From NCBI GenBank assembly GCA_965208605.1, contig OZ242345.1, forward strand, positions 1,116,001-1,180,000: a DNA stretch of 64,000 nt, read 5' to 3'. A program made the translations under genes and the position numbers. Of this stretch, positions 1 to 7,030 are shown one piece after another. The stretch's first letter is position 1. Each line of letters starts with the position of its first letter. The notes below the pieces were generated by a model that was not told the origin of the DNA, did no database searches, and saw only the letters and a list, made by a program, of their open reading frames with translations. The stretch comes from UBA9659 sp965208605. Its GTDB lineage: Bacteria > Pseudomonadota > Gammaproteobacteria > Pseudomonadales > Azotimanducaceae.

Positions 1-1208
1 TCTTTGGAACGATTACGTACTGCCTGCCGAATACTGAGTGCCAGCATAGGCGCATGATTGGTGGCGTCTTCACCCAGGACCAGGATGGTGTCAAAGGTCG
101 CCACCTCGGCAAGAGTCGGGGTATTCATACCACTCGCCAGGACCTCAAGAATGAGCTGATGCATGGCTTGTTCCTGTTGGTTCATGCCGTTGCTGTAGTT
201 CTCGGCACCGACCAGTTGCCGCAATGCCTGGTTAGCCTCAAGGCTTGCCCGGGGTGAACCGATACCAATCACTCGGGCTGACTCTTGCATGTAGATACGC
301 ACCTTGGCTTTGGCATCGTCTATCGGCAAGGGGTCATAGGTGCCTAGTTCATTGCGGATGCCGGCCTGGAGAATGCGTGCCGGTGAATTGACATGCTGGG
401 CACCAAAGCGACCCCGGTCACATAGGAAGTACCCATTGATGTCCTGGTGATAACGGTTATGCACCCGCCGCACCTTCCCGTAACGTTCCGAGGTGTAGGT
501 ATTGCAGCCGATGGCACAACCCTGGCAAATGGTCGGTGAAGACTGGAGATCCCATTTTCTGGTGTATTCCTTGGCGAGCGTCTTGTCGGTGAAGACGCCA
601 GTCGGGCAGACCTCCACCAGATTGCCAGCAAATTCATTTTCCAGAATCCCGGGCTCTGCCCTGCCAAAAAATATCCTATCGCGCGAGCCGAAGGCATTCA
701 GATCATTCCCGCCCGCATAGTCCTGATAAAACCTCACGCAGCGATAACAGGTAATGCAGCGGTTCATTTCATGCCCGATGAAGGGACCAAGATATTGATT
801 ATTAAAGGTGGTCTTTCTGCCCTGATAGCGGCGATCCCGGTGCCCCACCATCACGGTCATATCCTGGAGATGACATTCACCGCCTTCTTCACAGACCGGG
901 CAGTCGTGGGGATGATTCAACATCAGATTTTCAATGACCGAGCGGCGAAAGTCAGATGCCTTTTCAGTGGAGACGGAAAAGTGCGCCCCATCGGTTACCG
1001 GGGTCATGCAAGCCATGACCAACTTGCCTTGAGTATCCTCATCGTTGGCGTACTGCAGCAACGCGCACTGTCGGCAAGCACCGACACTCCCCATGGCTGG
1101 ATGCCAGCAAAAATAAGGCATATCCACGCCCGCACTGAGCAGTGCCTCCAGCACATTAGTGCCGGCTTTACCGGGCAGTTCCTCTCCGTCAACAATAATC
1201 ACAGGCAT
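1..1208 (-). CDS. nuoG: NADH-quinone oxidoreductase subunit G (partial, C-terminus off the window)
   Basis: This is the N-terminal 402 residues of the large iron-sulfur subunit of the complex I peripheral arm, which passes electrons from NuoF toward NuoI and NuoB. The start ATG follows an AAGGAAG-like ribosome site. A 2Fe-2S ferredoxin domain comes first (C34, C45, C48, C67). It is followed by the HPHDCPVCEEGGEC His/Cys cluster motif and a CITCYRC plus CPTG 4Fe-4S set. Next is CQGCAIGCN with a later YFLCDRGRF cysteine, the ligand set for the extra N7 cluster known from E. coli-type NuoG. It is the last nuo gene visible and is separated from nuoF by a tandem repeat. The frame is open to base 1, so the molybdopterin-oxidoreductase-like C-terminal half is simply cut by the window edge. 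The identification is secure. Confidence 0.96.
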   Translation of the reverse strand, partial: MPVIIVDGEELPGKAGTNVLEALLSAGVDMPYFCWHPAMGSVGACRQCALLQYANDEDTQGKLVMACMTPVTDGAHFSVSTEKASDFRRSVIENLMLNHPHDCPVCEEGGECHLQDMTVMVGHRDRRYQGRKTTFNNQYLGPFIGHEMNRCITCYRCVRFYQDYAGGNDLNAFGSRDRIFFGRAEPGILENEFAGNLVEVCPTGVFTDKTLAKEYTRKWDLQSSPTICQGCAIGCNTYTSERYGKVRRVHNRYHQDINGYFLCDRGRFGAQHVNSPARILQAGIRNELGTYDPLPIDDAKAKVRIYMQESARVIGIGSPRASLEANQALRQLVGAENYSNGMNQQEQAMHQLILEVLASGMNTPTLAEVATFDTILVLGEDATNHAPMLALSIRQAVRNRSK

Positions 1209-1242
1209 TAGTCTGCTTCCTTGCTTAGTCTTCTCTTTATAG

Positions 1243-1498
1243 GAGCAACCCTATTATAGGGGCACCCGCGGCCGTCAACTCTTTACATGGCACCGCGACC
1301 ATCAACTCTTTATCGGAGCAACCCTATTATAAGGGCACCCGCGACCGTCAACTCTTTACATGGCACCGCGACCATCAACTCTTTATCGGAGCAACCCTAT
1401 TATAAGGGCACCCGCGACCGTCAACTCTTTACATGGCACCGCGACCATCAACTCTTTATCGGAGCAACCCTATTATAAGGGCACCCGCGACCGTCAAC
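1243..1498. repeat. 73-bp tandem repeat, about 3.5 copies, at the nuoF-nuoG junction
   Basis: Units begin at 1243, 1316, 1389 and 1462, each with GAGCAACCCTATTATA. The fourth stops at 1498, where nuoF-like coding sequence begins. Copies differ by only one or two bases. Each unit contains two near-identical half-motifs (CCGTCAACTCTTTA and CCATCAACTCTTTA). On the minus strand each copy carries TTGACG and TATAAT 14 bp apart, pointing toward nuoG. The array overlaps the last codons of nuoF. There are no unique spacers, so it is not a CRISPR. Confidence 0.95.
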
Positions 1499-2755
1499 AT
1501 GGGCTTTAAATTCATCCGCAAAATACTTGAGCCCACTGGTCAGCGGCTCCATAGCACCCGGGGCATGCGCACAGTGGGTGTTGCCAATAGCGCCAATGAA
1601 GCCGGCTTGATCCTCAAGGAGTTGCAGGTCTTCCGGCCGGCCGGCCCCGGCTTCCATAGCATCCAAAATCTGCTGCACCCAGGCAACCCCTTCCCGGCAA
1701 GGCGTACAGAAACCACAGGATTCCCTGGCGAAAAACTTTTCCAGGTTGGCAATCATCCCCAGAGGGCAGGCTCGGTCATCAAGAATAATCATGGTGCCAG
1801 TGCCCATCCGACTACCCGCTTGCATCACCGGCTCATAGTCCATAGGCAGGTCAAGATGCGCCGGCAAGAGGAAGTCTGTTGAGGCCCCGCCGGGTAAAAA
1901 GGCTTTCAGTTGATACCCCTCGGCCATGCCGCCGGCATGCTCTTCTAGTATTTCCCGTATGGGGGTACCCATAGGCAACTCCCAGCAGCCGGGGTTTGCC
2001 ACCCTGCCGCTGGCACCAAAGAGCTTGGTGCCGCTGTCCTTGCCACGTCCCAGAGACTTAAACCAGTCCGCACCCTGGGCAACAATGTGGGGGATGTTAC
2101 ACAGGGTCTCCACATTATTGACGATGGTCGGTCTGCCCCAGAGACCACTCACCTGGGGGAAGGGTGGCTTTGCTCTGGGGATGGCTCGCTTGCCTTCCAA
2201 GGCGTTCAGCAAGGCGGTTTCCTCACCGCAGATGTATCGCCCGGCACTCACATGGACATGCAAATGGAAGGAATAGTCTGAACCGCAGATACGCGCTCCG
2301 AGATAGTGGCTTGCCTCAGCGGCGGCTATGGCTTCCTTGAGCCGAGCAATGGCGAGATGGTATTCGTGCCGGATGAAGATATAGCCTATGTCGGCAGAGA
2401 TGGTATAGGCGGCGAGAATCATACCTTCAATCAGTTGATGCGGATCCTGCTCCATCAGTAGCCGATCCTTGAAGGTGCCTGGCTCCATTTCATCGGCGTT
2501 AGCCACCAAATAACGATGCCCTTCCCCCGCGGCTGGGCTACCGGGTTTAGGCACAAAGCTCCACTTCATACCGGTGGGGAAGCCCGCACCACCCCGACCG
2601 CGCAAATTGGAATCCTTGACGATCTGCAGCAGGGCATCAGGGTCCAGCACACCCACCGCCTTCCGAGTAGCGTCATAGCCACCCGTAGCCTGGTATCGCG
2701 ACAAGTCCACTGGGGTCTTGCCATCAATGTTTTGGGTCAGCGGTAAAGCACTCAT
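1448..2755 (-). CDS. nuoF: NADH-quinone oxidoreductase subunit F
   Basis: This is the NADH-oxidising flavoprotein of complex I, which binds NADH and FMN and holds the N3 4Fe-4S cluster. The protein has 435 residues (E. coli about 445). The glycine-rich nucleotide/FMN motif GRGGAGFPTG is at residues 53-62 and YICGEETALL at about 174-183. The N3 ligands are the ESCGFCTPCREG cysteines C347, C350 and C353 plus C395. The start ATG overlaps the nuoE stop as ATGA, indicating translational coupling. Oddity: the last 15 or so residues, after FKAHV, are encoded by the 73-bp tandem repeat. The native C-terminal tail has therefore been replaced or the repeat has grown into the gene. All cofactor ligands are intact, so function is probably kept. 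Confidence 0.96.
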   Translation of the reverse strand: MSALPLTQNIDGKTPVDLSRYQATGGYDATRKAVGVLDPDALLQIVKDSNLRGRGGAGFPTGMKWSFVPKPGSPAAGEGHRYLVANADEMEPGTFKDRLLMEQDPHQLIEGMILAAYTISADIGYIFIRHEYHLAIARLKEAIAAAEASHYLGARICGSDYSFHLHVHVSAGRYICGEETALLNALEGKRAIPRAKPPFPQVSGLWGRPTIVNNVETLCNIPHIVAQGADWFKSLGRGKDSGTKLFGASGRVANPGCWELPMGTPIREILEEHAGGMAEGYQLKAFLPGGASTDFLLPAHLDLPMDYEPVMQAGSRMGTGTMIILDDRACPLGMIANLEKFFARESCGFCTPCREGVAWVQQILDAMEAGAGRPEDLQLLEDQAGFIGAIGNTHCAHAPGAMEPLTSGLKYFADEFKAHVDGRGCPYNRVAPIKS

Positions 2756-3261
2756 TTTAGAATCTCTTCTGCCTTCTCAGGGCTCAGGTCGTGGTGGAGG
2801 TCATCGCCCACCATCATGGCTGGGGCATGGTCACAATCACCCAGACAGGTGACCGGTAGCAAGGTGTATTTGCCGTCAACACTGGTCTCGCCATAGACAA
2901 TGCCAAGGGTCGCCTGGACACGTTCGCAGACCGCATCACCACCCATCAACCAGCAACTGACACTGTCACATAACAGCACTACCTTCTCCCCCACTGGTTT
3001 GCGATAGATCAAGTTGTAGAAGGTGGCAATGCCGTCCAGTTCCTCATTAGACATGTTAAGCAGTGTAGCGACCGCGGCAAGGCTCTCATCAGACACCCAG
3101 CCTCGGTGCTTCTGGACAATCCTCAAGGCATCAATTGCCGCCGAGCGACGGTCTGGAAGCAACACAATCTCCGCTTCTATCTCGTTGACCTCAACCTCTG
3201 AGAGGAGGACGGCCGGCTTGTCCGTGGCGATATTTTTTGTAGGAGGGCTGTTTGTAGGCAT
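2752..3261 (-). CDS. nuoE: NADH-quinone oxidoreductase subunit E
   Basis: This is the thioredoxin-fold 2Fe-2S (N1a) subunit, partner of NuoF in the NADH-dehydrogenase module. The protein has 169 residues from the ATG 10 bp after the nuoCD stop, matching the usual length of about 166. An in-frame extension to 3321 would run into nuoCD and is not favoured. The cluster ligands are all present: C98 and C103 (CDSVSC), C139 and C143 (CLGDC). The helical N-terminal region includes the typical GWVSDESLAAVA and ATFYNLIYRKPVG segments. No strong Shine-Dalgarno sequence precedes the ATG, so coupling to nuoCD is likely. The stop overlaps the nuoF start by 4 bp. Confidence 0.95.
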   Translation of the reverse strand: MPTNSPPTKNIATDKPAVLLSEVEVNEIEAEIVLLPDRRSAAIDALRIVQKHRGWVSDESLAAVATLLNMSNEELDGIATFYNLIYRKPVGEKVVLLCDSVSCWLMGGDAVCERVQATLGIVYGETSVDGKYTLLPVTCLGDCDHAPAMMVGDDLHHDLSPEKAEEILK

Positions 3262-3271
3262 CTGAGTCGGG

Positions 3272-5071
3272 CTATCGGTCCACATCCGCCATGACAAAAT
3301 CAATGCTCGCGAGAATAGCAATGAGATCCGGGATCAATAGCCCCCGGCTCAGTAGCGGTATCTGTTGCAAGTGGGCGAAGGACGGCGTTCTGATACGGGT
3401 GCGATAGGAACTCGTACCGCCATCGCTGGTCAGGTAATACATGTTGATACCCTTGGTGGCTTCTATCGCCACACTACATTCCCCGGCGGGAATCACCGGG
3501 CCCCAACTGACATTAAGAAAGTGATGGATCAGCGTTTCTATATCGTACATGGTTCTTTCTTTGGGCGGTGGCGTGGTCTGTGGATGCGCTGCTTTGTAGG
3601 GCCCGGCGGGCATGTTGTTCAGACATTGCTGAATAATGCGCAGACTTTGATGTATTTCATCCACCCGCACTCTAGCTCGGTCATAACAGTCGCCCTTCTG
3701 ATAGACCGGCACCTCAAAATCAAACTGGTCATAGCCGCCATAGGGGCGGTCCCGCCGCATATCAAAGTCCAGGCCGGTCGCCCGCATACCAGGACCGGTA
3801 ATGCCCCAATCCAGGGCTTCTTGCTGAGTGCATATACCTATGCCCTGAGTGCGTTGCTTCAAGATGCTGTTGCGCAGTGCCATCTTGTCATAGTGCTTAA
3901 GCCGCCCGGGCATCCAATCAAGGAAGTCTTGGACCATCTGCTCCCAGCCCTCGGGGAGATCCTGAGCAACGCCACCAATGCGGAACCATGCGGGGTGCAT
4001 CCGGCCACCGGTGATGGCTTCAATGATTCTGAACAGCTGCTCCCGGTCAGAGAACATATAAAAGACCGGGGATAGTTGCCCGACATCCTGAGCAAAGGTG
4101 CCGTAGAAGACCAGATGGCTGGAAATGCGAAAAAATTCCGCCAGCATAATCCTGATTACCTTCGCCCTATCGGGCACTTCTATCCCAGCGAACTTTTCCA
4201 CCGCCATGATGTATGGCATGTTATTCATCACCCCGCCCAGGTAATCAATCCGGTCCGTGTACGGAATGTAAGTGTGCCAGGATTGCCGCTCACCCATCTT
4301 CTCCGCGCCCCGGTGGTGGTAGCCAATCTCGGGCACCGCATCAACAATCACTTCTCCGTCCAGTTGGAGGATGATTCTGAAAACACCGTGCACCGAGGGG
4401 TGATTCGGTCCCAAATTGAGAAACATAAACTCGGTATTTTCCGTCTTGCGGCTCAGCCCCCACTCTTCGGGTTTGAACCTGAGTGCTTCTTGTTCCTTGT
4501 CCTGACGGACGTCATCCAGACTAAAGGGGGCCATCTCGGTCGCCCTTGCCGGGTGATCCTTTCTCAGGGCATGCCCTTCCCAGGTAGGGGGTAGCAGGAT
4601 GCGATACAGGTTGGGGTGACCGGTAAAGACGATGCCGAACATGTCCCAGGCTTCGCGTTCATACCAGTTGGCGTTGGGATAGATTGAGCAGATGCTGGGG
4701 AGATTCAGGTCGGCTTCGTTGAGGGCTATTTTGATTCTGACATCGGTGCTTTTGACATCAGTGGCTTTAGCATCGGTGCCCTTGACATCAGTGGCGGGGG
4801 AGAAGGACATCAAGTGATAGATGACAGTGAAGTCGCTGGCAGGCATACCGGCACGATGATTTCTGAGTCTTTCATCCGTGCCGCAGAGGTCAAGCAGCAT
4901 TTCATAATCCCGTTTTAGAAAGCTGATGACAGCAACCAGCTGTGCCCGGTCCACCCAGAAGGTAGGAATATCATCAATGGTTTGCTGACGGGAAAAGGAA
5001 AACTGCGGAAACTCCTCGGCGAGTTTCTGCACGACTTCTATTGTGCCCACTTCTTCAGCAATGGCTGACAA
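3272..5071 (-). CDS. nuoCD: NADH-quinone oxidoreductase fused subunits C/D
   Basis: This is a fusion of the 30-kDa (NuoC) and 49-kDa (NuoD) complex I subunits. NuoD forms part of the quinone site with NuoB. The protein has 599 residues, essentially the E. coli NuoCD length. The NuoC signature YEREAWDMFGIVFTGHP is at about residues 137-153. The NuoD domain starts near 213, with LGPNHPSVHG at about 220-229 followed by EIGYHHRGAEKMGE. The start is TTG, preceded by GAGGAACGGAAG; no in-frame ATG lies near. Oddity: residues 92-112 are a short TDVK/TDAK repeat inserted in NuoC, from imperfect 12-bp and 24-bp repeats at about 4735-4800. The 116-bp gap from nuoB is filled with other repeats. Confidence 0.96.
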   Translation of the reverse strand: MSAIAEEVGTIEVVQKLAEEFPQFSFSRQQTIDDIPTFWVDRAQLVAVISFLKRDYEMLLDLCGTDERLRNHRAGMPASDFTVIYHLMSFSPATDVKGTDAKATDVKSTDVRIKIALNEADLNLPSICSIYPNANWYEREAWDMFGIVFTGHPNLYRILLPPTWEGHALRKDHPARATEMAPFSLDDVRQDKEQEALRFKPEEWGLSRKTENTEFMFLNLGPNHPSVHGVFRIILQLDGEVIVDAVPEIGYHHRGAEKMGERQSWHTYIPYTDRIDYLGGVMNNMPYIMAVEKFAGIEVPDRAKVIRIMLAEFFRISSHLVFYGTFAQDVGQLSPVFYMFSDREQLFRIIEAITGGRMHPAWFRIGGVAQDLPEGWEQMVQDFLDWMPGRLKHYDKMALRNSILKQRTQGIGICTQQEALDWGITGPGMRATGLDFDMRRDRPYGGYDQFDFEVPVYQKGDCYDRARVRVDEIHQSLRIIQQCLNNMPAGPYKAAHPQTTPPPKERTMYDIETLIHHFLNVSWGPVIPAGECSVAIEATKGINMYYLTSDGGTSSYRTRIRTPSFAHLQQIPLLSRGLLIPDLIAILASIDFVMADVDR

Positions 5072-5091
5072 CTTCCGTTCCTCTTTCTTTA

Positions 5092-5175
5092 GGCTGGTAT
5101 CTCTTGCTGATACCTCTTTCCGGTATCACTTGCTGGTATAACTCGCTGGTACAACTTACTGATATAAGCAGCCCC
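5092..5175. repeat. Short imperfect repeats between nuoB and nuoCD
   Basis: On the plus strand the motif GCTGGTAT/GCTGATAC recurs about six times with roughly 15-16 bp spacing. Between-gene gaps elsewhere in this operon are 3-10 bp, apart from the repeat-filled nuoF-nuoG gap, so this looks like local repeat growth. No clear terminator or promoter is visible in it. Confidence 0.75.
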
Positions 5176-5187
5176 CGAGTAGGGCGA

Positions 5188-5826
5188 CTAGACCTTGTCT
5201 GGCCCGCTCAATTCCGTCGCCGCTATGCGCCCCTTGTTACGGAGGTCTCGCTGACTGACTTTTTCCGCCTTGAACACTCGCTGGTCTTCCACCACCCAGC
5301 TGAGCGGGCGCCTTTCCTTACCTATGGCGTCCTGTAGAAGCATCAAGCCTTGCAAGAAGGCATCCGGGCGGGGCGGACAGCCCGGCACATAAACATCCAC
5401 CGGTAGGAACTTGTCGACCCCCTGAACCACACTGTAAATGTCATACATGCCGCCAGAATTAGCACAGGAACCCATGGAGATTACCCACTTGGGTTCCAGA
5501 AGTTGTTCATACAATCGTTGCACTATCGGTGCCATCTTCAAAAAACAGGTGCCAGAAATCACGATCATGTCTGCCTGCCGAGGTGTTGCCCTGATGACCT
5601 CGGAGCCAAAGCGCGCCACATCGAAGCGACTGGTCAGCGAAGTTGCCATCTCGACATAGCAGCAAGACAGCCCGAAGTTAAAGGGCCAGACGGAGTGCTT
5701 TCGTCCCCAGGCAAGCATGTCTTCCAGCCGGGTCATCACAAGATTGCGCTTTAGATGTTCATCCAGGGCGGTATCTACATCATGCAATTTAGTATTCAGT
5801 GTCGCTTTAGTGAGACTCCATTCCAT
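5188..5826 (-). CDS. nuoB: NADH-quinone oxidoreductase subunit B
   Basis: This subunit carries the terminal N2 4Fe-4S cluster, which reduces quinone at the interface with NuoD. The protein has 212 residues. Cluster ligands are the tandem C55-C56 (GLSCCYVEM), C121 (GSCANSGG) and C150 (PGCPPRP). The ATG is the first in-frame start, 3 bp after the nuoA stop, consistent with coupling. The C-terminal tail after SWVVEDQ is charged and variable, as usual in this family. No anomalies are seen in the core. Confidence 0.96.
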   Translation of the reverse strand: MEWSLTKATLNTKLHDVDTALDEHLKRNLVMTRLEDMLAWGRKHSVWPFNFGLSCCYVEMATSLTSRFDVARFGSEVIRATPRQADMIVISGTCFLKMAPIVQRLYEQLLEPKWVISMGSCANSGGMYDIYSVVQGVDKFLPVDVYVPGCPPRPDAFLQGLMLLQDAIGKERRPLSWVVEDQRVFKAEKVSQRDLRNKGRIAATELSGPDKV

Positions 5827-5829
5827 GCA

Positions 5830-6246
5830 TCAATCCTCAGCGGGTTCCAGGGAGTAGTCTTGCGGCAAGCCTGTTCTTACCTTATTCCCCCATTCAAGTG
5901 CGCCCGACTTCAATTCATACACCAGGGCAACGATCAAAATCAGGATAAACACCGAAGCTGCCAAATAGCCAAACACGCCTAATTCATGGAATGCGATGGC
6001 CCAGGCAAAGATAAAAATCGTCTCCAGGTCAAAAATCACGAAACAGATGGCGATTAAGAAAAATTCCGCCGAGACGGGGATCTGGGTTGACCCTATGTGT
6101 ACCACACCAGATTCAAAAGGCTCAGCAGTGGCACGGGTCATTTTGGATTTTTGCCCCAGAAGGGAGGAAAGCGTCAGGATAACAGCAACGATAACCAGCA
6201 CAGAAGTGAAATAAATAACCAGGGGCCAGAGCGATGAGTCAGCCAT
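5830..6246 (-). CDS. nuoA: NADH-quinone oxidoreductase subunit A
   Basis: This is a small membrane subunit at the base of the complex I quinone channel and the first gene of the operon. The protein has 138 residues with three transmembrane helices, at about 6-31, 62-86 and 88-111. The conserved acidic segment FDLETIFIFAW lies in the second helix. Order and spacing (nuoA-B-CD-E-F-G) match E. coli. The operon promoter must lie upstream, in the 780-bp region that also holds repeats, but I could not fix it. Confidence 0.95.
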   Translation of the reverse strand: MADSSLWPLVIYFTSVLVIVAVILTLSSLLGQKSKMTRATAEPFESGVVHIGSTQIPVSAEFFLIAICFVIFDLETIFIFAWAIAFHELGVFGYLAASVFILILIVALVYELKSGALEWGNKVRTGLPQDYSLEPAED

Positions 6247-6703
6247 GATACTTCTTGTCTAGGTGCTTACGCATCTCTGCTTGATGTACCTTGATATGCT
6301 GTTGATATTAGTTGTTGAGCTTGGTCGCTGATCTTGATTGCTGAGCTTGGTCGCTGATATTGATGCCAGCAAAGAATCTCCAATGGGCAACAGAACCGGC
6401 AACGCTGACGCCACGCAAATGTACACCTAGGGCACACTTAAACGCAAGACCTGTATAGGTTCATGTCAACCCAAAGCTAAAATGTCCCCTTTTCTGCATT
6501 TATTAATCCTGCAACAGGCTCGGTCAAAGCACTGATTAGAGGTGTCGCCAAGGGTGATCTGGGGCGGGTTTCCAGGTGGATTGTCGCTGCCGGTGAAGTG
6601 CTTGCTCGACGCGGTTGCGCACGGTCTTCTCATCGGCGAGAATTGTGTATGTTCACCAATTCACTTCCCTACTTTGTTCATTTCCAGCGGCTTGCCCCGC
6701 CCG

Positions 6704-6733
6704 CCGTCATTCTCGCCGAAGGCAGGAATCCAG
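6704..6733. repeat. REP-like element
   Basis: CGTCATTCTCGCCGAAGGC followed by GGAATCCAG is a member of the interspersed REP-like family seen throughout the window. It has a GC-rich palindromic centre between GTCATTCTCG and the GAATCCAG end. Confidence 0.7.
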
Positions 6734-6865
6734 TGGAATATGCCGTCCGAACGTGTCAGTTAGTCAATAATGCCATTCAAGCTTGTCATCGAATTAGCGA
6801 ACACAAACAAGAATGACGGCGGGGTTAACTTGCTTGCGCTACCACTCTGGATTCCCGCCGCCGCG

Positions 6866-6896
6866 CCGTCATTCTCAGGCTTGCCCGGGAATCCAG
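6866..6896. repeat. REP-like element
   Basis: CCGTCATTCTCAGGCTTGCC followed by CGGGAATCCAG is the GGCTTGCCC variant of the family. A partial inverted copy (CTGGATTCCCG) sits 10-20 bp to its left, at 6846-6856. Confidence 0.75.
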
Positions 6897-7030
6897 TTAT
6901 TAAACCAGCGGCTTGCGCCGCCATCTGGATTTGTATAGGTTCACAAGCTATGACCTTTCCTCTTAGGGTGATCTGTGCCATATATATCTGAGCCTATGCA
7001 GTTGCACTTAAGAGTTGAATTCACAGCACA

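Larger units (their letters stand above)
6247..7030. other. Noncoding region between nuoA and polB (leader plus repeats)
   Basis: No credible gene is present; small open frames here are translations of repeats. It should contain the nuo promoter reading toward nuoA and the 3' end of polB. It includes a 17-bp direct repeat (TGAGCTTGGTCGCTGAT) at 6316-6332 and 6342-6358. REP-like palindromic elements lie at about 6704-6733 and 6866-6896. The decamer TATAGGTTCA occurs near 6453 and 6936. A TTGACA occurs on the minus strand near 6462, but without a convincing -10 partner. Confidence 0.7.

Noticed and set aside
1243..1498. Possible CRISPR array
   Set aside because: Whole 73-bp units repeat head to tail with no unique spacers and no cas genes nearby.
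3365..4594. Plus-strand frames of 172 and 236 codons
   Set aside because: They are antisense to the well-conserved nuoCD and resemble no known protein.
6542..6991. Small open frames of about 72 codons on both strands
   Set aside because: They translate REP-like elements and have no family resemblance, ribosome site or codon pattern of genes.
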